From contig OX637338.1 of NCBI GenBank assembly GCA_951799405.1, positions 4,154,001-4,218,000 on the forward strand: DNA of 64,000 nucleotides, in the 5' to 3' direction. Position numbers and translations under genes: made by a program. Every line of letters begins with the position of its first letter. Positions within the stretch are counted from its first letter, which is position 1. The DNA comes from Agapetus fuscipes (lineage: Eukaryota > Arthropoda > Insecta > Trichoptera > Glossosomatidae). Shown here one piece after another: positions 46,401 through 56,500 of this stretch. The notes below the pieces were generated by a model. That model searched no databases and was not told the origin of the DNA. It saw only the letters and a program-made list of their open reading frames with translations.

Positions 46401-47696
46401 AGGAACTTTGAAGCTGCTATCTTCCAGCAAATGTGTGAGCGGCTAGGGATCTACAAGACCAGGACCACTGCGCTACATCCACAGTCTGATGGAATGGTGG
46501 AAAGGATGAACCGTACCGTGGGGAGGTACTTAGCCAAAGTAGTGTCCAGCCATCAGCGGGACTGGGACCGACATCTGCCTTTGTTCTTATTGGCTTACCG
46601 GTCGGCTGTTCAGGAAACGACGAAGAAGACTCCCAGCAGCATACTGTTTGGGCGAGAAATGCGACTTCCTTGTGATCTCAAATTTGGCTGCAAACCAGGT
46701 GAAGACCTAGCCGGAGAAGACTATGTGACAGACCTTCGCAGGAGGCTGGATGACATCCATGATCAGGTCCGCATGAACATCGGGGAAGCCAGCGATCAAA
46801 TGAAGGAGCGCTATGACACCAGAGCTGACAGCATGGGGTACAAAGCTGGTGACTGGGTGTGGCTTTTTGACCCCAAGAGGCGCCAAGGATACTGTCCGAA
46901 ACTTCAGCGTTCCTGGGACGGGCCGTACGAGATCTTGGAGCGCATCAACGATGTGGTCTACCGCATAAAAAAGAGACCAAACGGAAAACCAAGGGTCGTG
47001 CACTACAATCGCCTCTCACCATACCTAGGCGATAATGATGACCAACCAGCCCAAAAAGTACGACAGTGCGTCGCATCCGAAAGATCACCAGCCTTTGAGA
47101 CGTTTTGGGAGAACGCGAAGGCAGGGCAGAAGTTTCGCCATGGAGTGACTACAGAAGTCCACAAGGACTTATTTGAGGTCACTAGGGACCACACACTGGC
47201 ATGCAGTGTACCGGAAGATCTAGATATGTCTAGAGGAATTGCACGGGTCTTCCGATACAAATTCGGAGAACCGCAACCCTCGAGCAGCCCGCAAGGAAGA
47301 GCTCTGAGACTACCGAAGGGGCGTCAACAAGCATACTGCCTGGTTGTCCCGGATTCCAGCAACCTGGAAGAGGACTACAAGGCATTGTGGGACGGCCTTG
47401 TTGAGCTGCGTGACTACATGTTGGAGGATCAGCAGGCGCGTCTGGCAATACCGAAGATGGGTGGCGGCCGCGCTAATCGAGACTGGCGGATAATCCGGAG
47501 TATGATTGAAGCAGTGTTCTCGGGAGTCGGCATCAGCGTCATGGTGTGCTGCGAGCAAGCGCAGCCGAGAGCCAGTGGGGAGAAATCCGTGGACTGCCAC
47601 TTCTTCCTGACCACAGGGTGTCGACGTGGATCAGCATGCCCCTACCTACACAGAGTCAAGACTGTTCCGGGACGAAACAGTCTAGGTGGGGGGTAG
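43434..47696 (+). CDS. pol: Pol polyprotein: PR-RT-RNaseH-IN plus macrodomain-like and CCCH finger
   Basis: 1,420 codons, uninterrupted. Residue numbers count from the frame edge. Aspartic protease VDTGA with catalytic Asp64. RT with FCVDYR (Asp381) and YLDD at 478-481. RNase H beginning LDTDAS (Asp625). Integrase zinc site His858, His865, Cys892 and Cys895, and catalytic D927, D987, E1023 with the classic 35-residue D-E spacing. GPY/F module WDGPYEIL around 1161-1168 and VVHYNRLSPY. After that comes a ~200-residue extension rarely seen in this group: residues about 1252-1385 resemble a TARG1-type macrodomain (DLDMSRGIARVFRYKFG at 1262-1278; IPKMGGG at 1339-1345; Trp1351). A CCCH finger follows, Cys1388, Cys1396, Cys1402, His1406. 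The polypurine tract lies within the last codons. Confidence 0.97.
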   Translation: MSQASETQKTGCGKLVRVYGKGQPLTHAGEALKSAATVATVRGKASSIFINGIIDGVTRELLVDTGATRTILRRDIVARGKQIAPTKWSLHTATGESAQVYGETIATFQIGSTTFDHRTLVANIEEDVILGMDILDRFGCSLNLKKGSIKIGNEEVILQRRKELAARVILAKNTEVKGRSEMIVSARLDSSSTNDQICMIEPENMDNVNKGVMVARTVIRAKETIPVKIMNVNSYPVKMNEGFVLGRCERITSIVQQMTNMSCEGNKLSTQLEALVHDASQGLTEENKRRVRSLICRYQNIFEDSNGRLGRTKVVRHSIDTGEARPIKQAPRRLPFAKREEADKIIKDMSKDGIIEPSSSPWTSPVVLVKKKDGTTRFCVDYRLLNDVTKKDSYPLPRIDDTLDTLAGCTIFSTLDLKSGYWQVELDAKDKEKTAFSTGSGLWQFTVMPFGLCNAPATFERLMENVLRGLSWETCLVYLDDIIILGKDFNHQLRNLEQVFGRLQDAGLKLNPKKCNLFKKQVNYLGHIVSQRGVEVDPAKIKAVRDWPVLKDKHETRSFLGLCTYYRRFVPRFADIAKPLTKLTEENTRFHWSDSCAQAFEELKGRLTSAPILSYPRKDGKFILDTDASNVGIGGVLSQIQDGHETVLGYFSKVLSKPERNYCVTRRELLAVIKSVEHFRKYLYGRKFTLRTDHAALVWLLKFKNPEGQVARWIERLQEYDYDSEHRPGTLHRNADALSRRPCASDCKHCSKMEDKVAIVQRTTTEDEDWQDEKLAQDQLNDPDLKYVMEWAREGERPTWEKLAPLSPTVKAYWAQWGSIVIEGGFPKRKIEKEDGTLRRKQTLVPRSRVPEILGLLHGGTSGGHLGVKKTLEKVKERFYWINCSEDVKDWCRKCVTCATANGPQRKRRAPMRQYNVGSPFERIAIDIAGPFPTTEKGNKYIMVVMDYFSKWVEAYSIPNQEAVTVTEVLVTEFISRFGVPLELHSDQGRNFEAAIFQQMCERLGIYKTRTTALHPQSDGMVERMNRTVGRYLAKVVSSHQRDWDRHLPLFLLAYRSAVQETTKKTPSSILFGREMRLPCDLKFGCKPGEDLAGEDYVTDLRRRLDDIHDQVRMNIGEASDQMKERYDTRADSMGYKAGDWVWLFDPKRRQGYCPKLQRSWDGPYEILERINDVVYRIKKRPNGKPRVVHYNRLSPYLGDNDDQPAQKVRQCVASERSPAFETFWENAKAGQKFRHGVTTEVHKDLFEVTRDHTLACSVPEDLDMSRGIARVFRYKFGEPQPSSSPQGRALRLPKGRQQAYCLVVPDSSNLEEDYKALWDGLVELRDYMLEDQQARLAIPKMGGGRANRDWRIIRSMIEAVFSGVGISVMVCCEQAQPRASGEKSVDCHFFLTTGCRRGSACPYLHRVKTVPGRNSLGGG
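47181..47651 (+). other. Region encoding the Pol C-terminal macrodomain-like fold and zinc finger
   Basis: This is the same reading frame as pol, singled out because of its content. Macrodomains bind ADP-ribose, and some remove it from proteins. The match is to the TARG1/OARD1 branch by motif order: start TLACS, DLDMSRGIA, VFRYKFG, hydrophobic CLVV strand, IPKMGGG and a Trp six residues later, and final GISVMVC strand. By my recollected alignment the catalytic Lys and Asp of TARG1 are not conserved (Pro/Asp and Ala here), so it may bind rather than hydrolyse. The CX7CX5CX3H finger suggests RNA binding. Confidence 0.75.
47683..47696 (+). other. Polypurine tract
   Basis: AGGTGGGGGGTAG sits directly against the 3' LTR start at 47,697. 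It is G-rich with two pyrimidines and overlaps the last pol codons and stop, giving priming of plus-strand synthesis at the expected position. Confidence 0.75.
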
Positions 47697-48212
47697 TGTT
47701 ATGTAAATATAAATATTGAAATAAGTATGGGTAGTTATAGTGTTATGTAAATATAAATATTGAAATAAGTATGGATAATTATAGTTATAAGAATCCTCAA
47801 AAGTATTGGTAGGTAAGATCGATAATTATGTATAAGTGTAGAATTCTCTAGGCTAAGTAGGTATTTGTTATAATTATAGGAATACTGTATTGCATTGGTA
47901 GGTAGGATTTTGGTTGTGTCTAGGTAGTACGTGAAACATCGAGAAGTAATAATTACTCTGGAACCGTCTGGCGACTTTAGTTCTGGATCATACTGCTCTG
48001 AAGAGTATAAAGGTGCGAATGGCCTGCAGAGCGGGCCAGTATCATAGAGACTTACAAACACATCGAAGTCATCTGATCAGTGAACCAAAACCAAGTGGAA
48101 TAATCGAGAAAGTAGTGTGAAAATAAATTTTGTAACTGTGTAAAATAAATAACTATTGAAGAAGACCTGTGTATTTTTAATTTGAAGACAATTGAACCCT
48201 AATTTCGTAACA
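47697..48212 (+). repeat. 3' LTR (516 bp)
   Basis: Same length and, as far as I can compare by eye, the same sequence as the 5' LTR, including the 44-bp internal duplication (47,697-47,740 and 47,741-47,784), the TATA box at 48,006 and both AATAAA signals. Confidence 0.95.
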
Positions 48213-48216
48213 ATAC

Positions 48217-50330
48217 CAAACCACAGATATAATTAAATTTTTCATTTGAATCTAGGTAATCGTGGTATACCTACTAAAAAATCTACTTTCAGAGGGTTTC
48301 TTTCTGGAAGCTGTTTGTTTTGATCAAATAACAAAATCAGATAAAAATAAATACTTTTTTAAAACTAACTTCCCAACATTTCCAACTGAGCAGCTCAATT
48401 TCCTGTATTTAGAAAATTGTGAATATAAACTCGTATTCATTCTAATTAAATTTGTGAGTAAATATGTTTTTTCATTTCCACCTAAATAGACCAGCAATCT
48501 AGGACCGTGAGTGTACCCTTTATAGCAGTGTTGTAACAAAATAAATCAAACTAGTGTATTATTGTATTTGTTTTATTTTGTTGTGGCAACACAGAGTTTA
48601 TCTTAATCTATTTAATTCAGCAGTCAATAAAGCATTGAAGGGAAAAAGTTGGTGACGCAATGGTGCCGATATATTTATTATCCTCGTTCCCCCTAGTGCA
48701 GTTCATAACTATGTACCAACAAGTGTCGCATAATGTGTACCTGTACCTCAACTCTGTCAATGCGTTTTACCAAGAATGTATGTAAAGTAGAACGCTCACT
48801 AGAAGAGCTGTACTAGTTTCGATGCATTTCTCCATTGTTGAAATTATACGTAAAGTTTATACTTTGGTTACAGGGGACGTGACATGTGCTCACGGTATCA
48901 GATACATTAAGGGGGCTTGCGAAAGCCTGTGATTTATTTTATAACAATAAAAAAACACGTAGATTCTGATATTAGATCAATATTGCGTAAGCTACGTTAT
49001 CGGATAGAAAGTAGCGTAATATAGAAGCACATACAATCAACGTTATGATACAGTATTTTAATTATGACAGTCTTATCAACTGAACTCCAAAGTTGGATCA
49101 GATACAATAACGACAATTACAGTCATGACACAAAAAAATATTTTTAGTAGTAATTTTTCGTTTAAGTTGTTTTAACTATTGTCAGAGGCACCCCTTTGAC
49201 CTAGAGGGTAGGTTCTGATGATGAGGTATACTGTCATTCAACATCTCGAGAGAGCCTTGTGACCCTTCAAAAAAATAAATAACAAATCACGATGAAAATA
49301 TTACGAATTTCCTGCGGATAAGGTTCTTTTGAGTTGTACAGAATATTGTTTTATTTTTTTTAGAAAATGAGGTAGGTATATCGATAACTCAAAGGTAAAA
49401 CTGAATAAGTGGCATATCCTTCTATCGAAGGTTTCTCAGATAAATGCACCTTCTTTCCTATTTTCTACGAGAGAAATCATTAAAAATGTGTGAAAATCCT
49501 GTAGCTTAGAACTTTTTCTTGGGCACTGCCTTATAATAAGTTTACTTAATATGATAAGTTACACCCAATAAAAGGTTTTATCTACGATTTCTCAATTCAG
49601 TGAATCAGCACGTATTAAGTTTTAAAACTTTTAAGGTGGCGATATTTAGAAACACGGGGAATTATTTTCTCGCTATTTTAATGTATTTTTCTCTGTTTCA
49701 GAATGAAAAGCATAAAATAAATAAAAAACAAAGATGATAATAATAAAAAAAACACATTGTTATTCTCCACGTTGGAGTGAATAAACTTTCAGTATTAGAT
49801 AATAATTGTATTTTTACACCATTTTCTATTTTCAGTGCACACACGCGTAGAGAGAAATATTATTTTCCGCATTGCGATGTATGTATATAGATAACACAAT
49901 AAGTGCACATTTTCTCTACTTAATAATAATTACAAGTCATTATATATTATGTGCACAGATCTTCACCACAAATATTTAACGTTACGTTTAACTCAACCAA
50001 GATTTCGTATGGAAAGTAAAGCAACACTCCTAAGCAGTGTTTTATATTCCATGCAGTCTTGTTAACACGCTATATTTGAGTTTAAATGTAATGTTTATAC
50101 TTGGAGTGCACATCTTATGAATGACGTGTTATTGCTATTGTTGAATGGGAAAATTGCGAAATGCTTTTCACTTTGCAGAAGAGTTGCAATGATAATTCTC
50201 TCATGTGTTAATTATTTATTATTACATATCCTCATCGTGTCTATCTGTCATTCAGATCGCAGCTGGTAGGATGTTACGTGCATTCTGCATAACTGAGAAA
50301 ACGCATTATGACATTTTAAACATAATACTA
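48217..50330. other. Non-coding DNA with MITE M1 copies
   Basis: No gene recognised. 48,700-48,870 and 49,990-50,120 carry the family M1 words (TTTTACCAAGAATGTATGTA, AACGCTCACTAGAAGAGCTG; and AACACTCCTAAGCAGTGTTT, TAACACGCTATATTTGAGTT, TTTATACTTGGAG). The rest is AT-rich. Confidence 0.5.
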
Positions 50331-50443
50331 TAATCTAAGTTGCAAAGATATGTTAACATTTAAGGCTCGTATTAAATGCATGCCCACAAACAGACACGTG
50401 TAGTTCACGCTTACAAAATATGTACTTACGCGTGTGTACTTAC

Positions 50444-50859
50444 GCTTTCAATCTGTGTTGAATTCGGCAGCAAGACTCATATTCGGGATACCCAAATTCG
50501 CTCACATCACTCCGCTGTTAAAAACACTACATTGGCTTCGTTTCCCGGAGAGGGTGGTCTACCGTGTTTGTGTGATGGTATATAAAGCCATCAATGGCTT
50601 GGCTCCACCTTATTTGACTGACATGATGTTGCCTGTTTAGATGGGTGTAAGGAGGCAGACACTCAGATCCGCGGGCGATGAAGTAGTCAATTTGGTTCAG
50701 CCACGCCGTCAGATTCGTACAAATTTCGGAGACCGCGCTTTCCGTGTTGCGGGTCCGGTGGAGTGGAACAGACTGCCACCCGGAGTGAAGAACTCCAAAT
50801 CTATGGATGTATTTCGCGGAGCACTCAAGACACACCTATTTAGAAAGTCTTATCCATGA
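50444..50859 (+). pseudogene. CR1/L2-like LINE pol C-terminus, interrupted by a stop
   Basis: The first part reads LRFQSVLNSAARLIFG, ITPLLKTLHWLRFPER, VYKAINGLAPPYLTDM. After a TAG at 50,638-50,640 it continues in the same frame with RQTLRSAGDE, FGDRAFRVAGPVEWNRLPPG, MDVFRGALKTHLFRKSYP. The order LQSVLNxAARLI ... LHWLP-like ... LAPPYL ... RSAxxxLLVPxxR ... GxRAFSxAGPxxWNxLPxxI ... LKTHLF is the C-terminal signature of CR1/L2-group LINEs. It contains no catalytic domain and one nonsense codon, so it is dead. Confidence 0.9.
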
Positions 50860-50957
50860 TCGGAGAGGGCCCTTGAGGTGTGACACACACAAAAATGGCG
50901 CTCTCTTATCATTTGTAATTTAAAATAAATTAGCCTGATATTATTATTTATTATTAT
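50444..50957 (+). mobile_element. 5'-truncated CR1/L2-like LINE, nested insertion
   Basis: The copy holds the pol C-terminus and a short 3' end: CCTTGAGGTGTGACACACAC, AATGGCGCTCTC, AAATAAATTAGCCTGATA, then a TTATTATT microsatellite. Its 3' end is shared with SINE family B. It is inserted in an RTE-type LINE tail. Confidence 0.8.
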
Positions 50958-51108
50958 TACTTACAGATTAAAATTTAAACCTTAAATGAACATGAATCCT
51001 GCAACTTTTGCTGACCTTCCCTGAAACATAGTGACACATTGGCAAAGTGAACCATTTTTTAGAGTGTGGATGGTCAGCCACATACCAACCTATAAGTTAA
51101 GGAATTAA

Positions 51109-51762
51109 GGAATCAGGTTTCAAAGTACATATATTGTTTTCCAAATACATATACCATTGTTAAATCCAAATGTGTGTAAGCAAAGCCAGAAACCAAGGAT
51201 TTTTTCTTCTTCAAAAGCTGAGAAAAATATATGGCTACGTAGGAAATCACATTCTTATCATTTGCATACTTAGTATTTTTCTCATTTTGTAAAAGATCTA
51301 GATTGCCGTCTTCGATTCCATATGACTAAAACCTACTTACATTTATTTACAACTTGGGGTGAGTGAAATAATAATAATAATATAAGCGCACTTTACGTTC
51401 CAACTCAACAATCGCGTTCACCAAAAAATTGTATTCAAACTTAAACGTTCACTATGAGGGACTGTTTTAATTTACATAATTTTTTTTTGAAGCGATATGG
51501 CTTAGTTAAAACGTAATGTTTTGTTACTTGGGGTACAGAGAGGGCAATGAACGTTCGCGTAAATGCGGTAGCGCACTCTGAGACCTTAACAGCTCCCCCA
51601 TACAATAAATCAGGATGAAATGTGCTCGAGCAAATCGCAGGCCGCCATAAAGCCTTGCTTTGTTTTCGCACGTAAATATTTTAGGTCGACTTAAACTTAC
51701 ATGAACCGCGCAGTTTTTCTTTCCGATTAGCTTGCTTGCGACTGTAGCGTTGAAAATCAGTA
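51109..51762. other. Non-coding DNA with MITE M1 copy
   Basis: 51,393-51,540 contains family M1 words (CGCGTTCACCAAAAAATTGT, AAACGTTCACTATGAGGGAC, ACTTGGGGTACAG). Otherwise AT-rich and featureless. Confidence 0.5.
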
Positions 51763-51924
51763 AGGGCCGTCTCACACGTAACGCATTCTGCCCGGTTTAT
51801 CGATGGATTACCGGAAAAAGGTGAAAGATTTCATACATCTCCATACACTATTGACTTCTGACCCGGTGCCGAATAGAAAAAACTTAGACAAACCGGGCAG
51901 AATGAGCTTAGTGTGTAATGGCTA
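51763..51924. mobile_element. Palindromic MITE (~160 bp), family M3
   Basis: Left arm: GCCGTCTCACACGTAACGCA, then TTCTGCCCGGTTTATC. Right arm in reverse: GCCATTACACACTAAGCTCA, then TTCTGCCCGGTTTGTC. The arms pair over ~35 bp. No coding capacity. The target duplication is unclear. Confidence 0.7.
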
Positions 51925-53307
51925 CGATCTCAAATCTAAGTGGCAAATATTATACCAATATATAAGTTAAGGAATGCTGTAAGTACTAAATAATGGGCTT
52001 TGTCCAAATTCCATAATAGGACTTCTTTCTCGCCGGGTAAACAACACAAATATATCGAGGGTGTTCTGGCAATAAGTCCTATCTATTTTTTGGTGTTTTT
52101 ATGTGTGATTTTGTCAAAATAAACAATAAACATTGTGAAAATAAACATTTACGTATTTTTTTTTTTATAATAATGTGCCTGAGACATTATTTATTAAACA
52201 GATTTTAGTCTCTCCTTTAAAGTTTGCATTTTGGAGACGGGACTTATTGCCAGATCACCCTCGATATGTATTTATGATATGTCTTTAGCAATCAATAAAT
52301 ATTATTACTTAGCCTTCTCCTAGAAATCCGATCGTGTGATATCTCAACTTTTTTTGTCATTTTTTACAGATCTGATTTATGGTTTTTACAGCGCCTTTTC
52401 ATCACTCTCGGTCATTCCTAAAGATAATAAAGCGCCTGAAGGATTGTGGGGGAAAAATGTTGAAAGCCACAAGATGCGATAAAGGTTTCAACTAAAATAT
52501 ATCCGCATGCCTGTAAGCTTCATACAATGTGTTAGTTTATTGCGCTTTGCCATTATTTTGCGTTTGCGACAGCTCAAATGTTACAGCGCTCTGTCTTCAC
52601 CACATGACACGTGACAGCACTTTTACTGCCGCACTCGACACGTTTTTAGATTCATTTGGAAGTGCGTTCATAAATATTAGGATGATTTAGACTCACTGGA
52701 AAGTTTATTATCTAACATATTAAAGCAAAATATGTGTACGATTTACGGCTTTTAGATTCCGTTCACATTTGGTTCGAAATAAGAGTGGCTTTTTTAACTG
52801 TTCAGCTCAACGGCTCTGATACAAGTCTCTCTTCAAAGCATCTCGACCTCTATTTATAGGTGTATAAGGGTTATTCTGGCACACGCGAGATCACGCTAGA
52901 ATATTATTATTTAGAAGATTCGAGCGAATACTCACACCATTGAACAAATACAAGTATAATTATTGAAATAACTACATCTAGAGACACAGACGCACATGCG
53001 GAACAATATTTTGCACCGTGAATGTAATTCGTCGAGGTGTTAGCTGGGGACGCTACACTGGCGATGCATTTTAGCAGCGAGAATGCATTTCTGCTTGACC
53101 GTAAGCCTGTGACTACGAGATGCGAATTTAAATGTCTATTTTATCAGCGACAACACTGCAGTTCATTTGCGAATGCTGAACCCTAAACAGAGTAGGTATG
53201 AGTACTTCATACTCTTATGAATCTGTGTGCTCCGAATGCTAAAAATATTTGAACGAGTTTACTATACTACTGAGATGACATTAAAGTATGTGTGGATAGC
53301 GTGACGT
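51925..53307. other. Non-coding DNA
   Basis: 51,931-51,975 is a tiny internally deleted LINE-tail piece (AAATCTAAGTGGCAAATATT, then ATAAGTTAAGGAAT). The remainder shows no gene or repeat that I recognise. Confidence 0.4.
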
Positions 53308-53515
53308 ACAATCTAAGTTGAAATTAACGTTAAATATAAGCAGACACGTAGCAGTTCGCTTTTACACATGTTACATGTGTACTTAGTACCTAATTACAAC
53401 GTAAATCCCAAAACTGAAAGGAATATAGACCCTGCAACTCACGCCGCCTTTCCTTGAAACAGGGTTAACATTGGTAAACGTGGTCAGTTCTATACTAATC
53501 TTTAAGTCACGAAGA
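53308..53515 (-). repeat. Old, diverged LINE 3'-tail copy
   Basis: CAATCTAAGTTG, ACATGTTACATGTGTACTTA, CCTGCAACTCACGCCG, AACAGGGTTAACATTGG and TCTTTAAGTCACG follow the tail order, with many substitutions and indels. Confidence 0.75.
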
Positions 53516-56500
53516 TCAAGATTGTTTTGAAAACAATCGATACACTTACGTACGAAAAAAATATTTACTTGTTTTGTTTACAGTGCACATTATTTTTCTT
53601 CCTGTTTTATTTCATTATTTGTTTTGTTTATTCTGCAAGCTCTCGTCGACCTCAGCATTGTTTTTGTTAGCAAACAAACAAAAAGAAACAATAAGCAATA
53701 ACAATTATTGCATCGGAGGCTTGTGTGTGCGAGAAGTAGTAAATATCGAGTACTACACTTCACTACTGGATTGCGTTTTATTGAAACCTCAACGGTGCCT
53801 TGTAAAAGCTTGCAACAGAAACAATTCCATACGTTACCGTTTCACTATCAACAATACTTTCAACCACTCTCAAAACAATTACCATTGTAATTTAATTACA
53901 CCCTATGATACAACACACACATTAAAGGACTATTTTTAAAATGAAAGCTTTAATAAACAAAGAAATCCTGTATTGATAAAGCACTTTGCAATAATAATTT
54001 TAAGTGCATTTATGTTTCGGATATTGTTTTATTACCCACAAAGTATATCATTATCATTAAATTAACGATGTTATTACAATGACGCATATGAAGCAATGTT
54101 TTCAATCTATTTGATATCAATGATATCATATATCCAAATGATCTCAGTTTGCATAAATCGTTCATATTTTTTTGGAAAAGAAGCAAATGGCTGTTTCGTC
54201 ACACATCCACTTTAAAAAAAAACAGATCCCGCCCGTCTGTCATGTCCCCCATACAGATATACGTGACAAATTTGCATTGGCATATTCAAATTCACATTTG
54301 TATCACCCATGCGATTTGCATACGAATCAAGGATATGCCATTCGATACCAACTAGCTTTTGTTTGGGATGCCTTTTTTACATCCTTGACTACATTTGGAT
54401 CACGATGTTTTACAGTACGTTTCAAAAATTTGTACCCTTTTGCGTCATTCAAACCTATGAAGTGTAATGTGCTAAAAAATGAAGTAACCGTTTTGTAATT
54501 CAGTTGAAACTGAGATGTAATGTAATCAGCGACTGGGAGTTATCATTGTCTTATTGTTTCATACCGATCATGCCAATTGTTGCACGCGTAAGGTCAGCCT
54601 GTCGCTACTAGTAGGTAACTAGTGTGCTGTTGCCATTATCTGGTATGCAGGGTGACACGTTTGTCGCGCAGATTCCGAAGGCTGCTGGTGAGCTGTGAAA
54701 AAAACATTAAATTATTAGCCACAATGCGAAATATGATCGGAGGCGGTCATTGTAATGTGTGTTCGGGAATGCCACGGTAATCAAGCCGGCCATTATTTTG
54801 CAACAAAACATGGCGCAGATGTAATCAATCACGATGTAAATATAAATATTACATGTTTAAAATTGAAATTATCTCGCGCAACAACAAAAGCTGAGAGCAT
54901 TAACTTCTAGCCGGGCAAAAAATATGAAATGATACATTTCGGTCCGCGAGATACATTACGGTCGCCATTATGGTTGCGCGCAGTCCGCATTTGAAGAGTT
55001 TTTGTTTTGGGAATTATTTGGCAGCGAGTACTTCTTGCGGTAATAGTTGCTCGCAGACTCAAACAGGCTAATTATGCGAATTGTAGAGACGATTCTCGTA
55101 GATGCGAGTGGTAGTAAGTAGAAAACACAGTTCCCTAGTGTGTGCATGTGTATATATTCTACGTACCTCCACACTGTCACAGCTTGTGATTGTTTGCGAA
55201 TTTGAGTCTGATGGCTGCGAACTGTTGGTCACGATGTTTTTAGTCTACCAATATACGTATATAGGAAACAATGCCAGTGGAAACAAATTGCACGGGCGAG
55301 TAAATTGTCTATCTTTGCGAATTCCTCAAATGGCCGCGCTGCAAACGTGAGATTGGTCAAAAGCAAGCCGTCCGTCTGGTACCACGGGACATCATCATTA
55401 TCTGCTATGACCGTGACTTTACCTCTTATGTACCAGGAAATATCATAGACCATATAGATAGACCATTTATTTTCCTATTTTGGGAAAACGATTCGGGTTT
55501 GTTAACCTCAGTGCTATATCTATAACCACTTATACATACTGAATAATAAATAATTTCTTCACACATTTTTTCCTTATTTTTCTTGAATTCGACACGAGTG
55601 TCTTGTAAGTGATTGCAGTATGTAAATTTCACTTCATCTTGTTTAGCGATATCTTGCCGTCTCTTAGAGCTGCCGCATTGCGCTGAAAAGAAAGTTCGCG
55701 AAGAGACGTGTTGGTTTTTGGATGTTTGTGCCAAGTCGTTGGTCTCTGGTGTGACGCTGTGGGCGCCCACGGAGAGGAACGTCAGCGAGGGATCCGTATG
55801 TGGGCTGACGGGGACCGCAAACGTCAAACGTGAACTCCGATAATGATGCGAAACCCATTTACGGCGTCCGCAAACACGCGGAAGGAGACGCTGACCTCAC
55901 ACTGACTAGACTAACACACTCTGCAGACAAACAGCTAACACATCCGCTTCTAGACTCGATACACCAATCTAATTTTAAACATGTAAATAGATATTATTCG
56001 GTGGTATACAAAAACTATGCACTGGATTAAAGGCCACCGATAATGATGATGATAAGGAATAAGCTGTTTCTTTTTATTGACGCCGTTTCGTCACATTGTC
56101 ACTTCAAGGGCGCCTCAAAAGATTCAGCGAATAGATCGTTCTTGAGACATCTTTTGAAGTGACTACTGTCGGCAATCTCTTGAGCTTATATCAAATATCG
56201 AGCATCAGAGCTGCTTTGCGTGTCAAATCACTGGTGTCCTAGCCAGGAAGAATGTACCAAAACGTTTCTGATATTAATGCACCTCAAGCCATTATCATTT
56301 ATGTTGGATCTACGCTATCTTAAGTCTGTTTGCTTCAATGTATATATATTTTCACATGCGACCCCGCGGCAAGAAGTTACACTATATGTGTAGCTTAGTT
56401 GCGTAGTTGCACATGCGCTACTGTAAGCAACCACTCAAAACACACCACTTGTATTTTATATTGATGACAGGTGTCTAATCCAACCAGGAAAATAACTTAG

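Larger units (their letters stand above)
40954..48216 (+). mobile_element. Full-length young Ty3/gypsy LTR retrotransposon
   Basis: Element at 40,958-48,212 (7,255 bp), flanked by the 4-bp target duplication ATAC (40,954-40,957 and 48,213-48,216). Order: 516-bp LTR, primer-binding site, ~650-bp leader, gag, pol in the -1 frame, polypurine tract, 516-bp LTR. The LTRs begin TG and end CA. I found no difference between them, both frames are open, and all canonical pol motifs are present, so this looks like a recent and possibly active insertion. No env frame is present. The order protease, RT, RNase H, integrase places it in Ty3/gypsy rather than Copia. Confidence 0.97.
50331..51108 (-). repeat. 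LINE 3' tail split by a nested CR1/L2-like LINE
   Basis: The tail begins TAATCTAAGTTGCAAAGATA at 50,331 and stops at ATGTACTTACGC near 50,430. It resumes at TACTTACAGATTAAAATTT (about 50,958) and ends with ACCTATAAGTTAAGGAATTA near 51,108. TACTTAC at 50,437-50,443 and 50,958-50,964 forms the target-site duplication of the inserted LINE. Confidence 0.8.
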
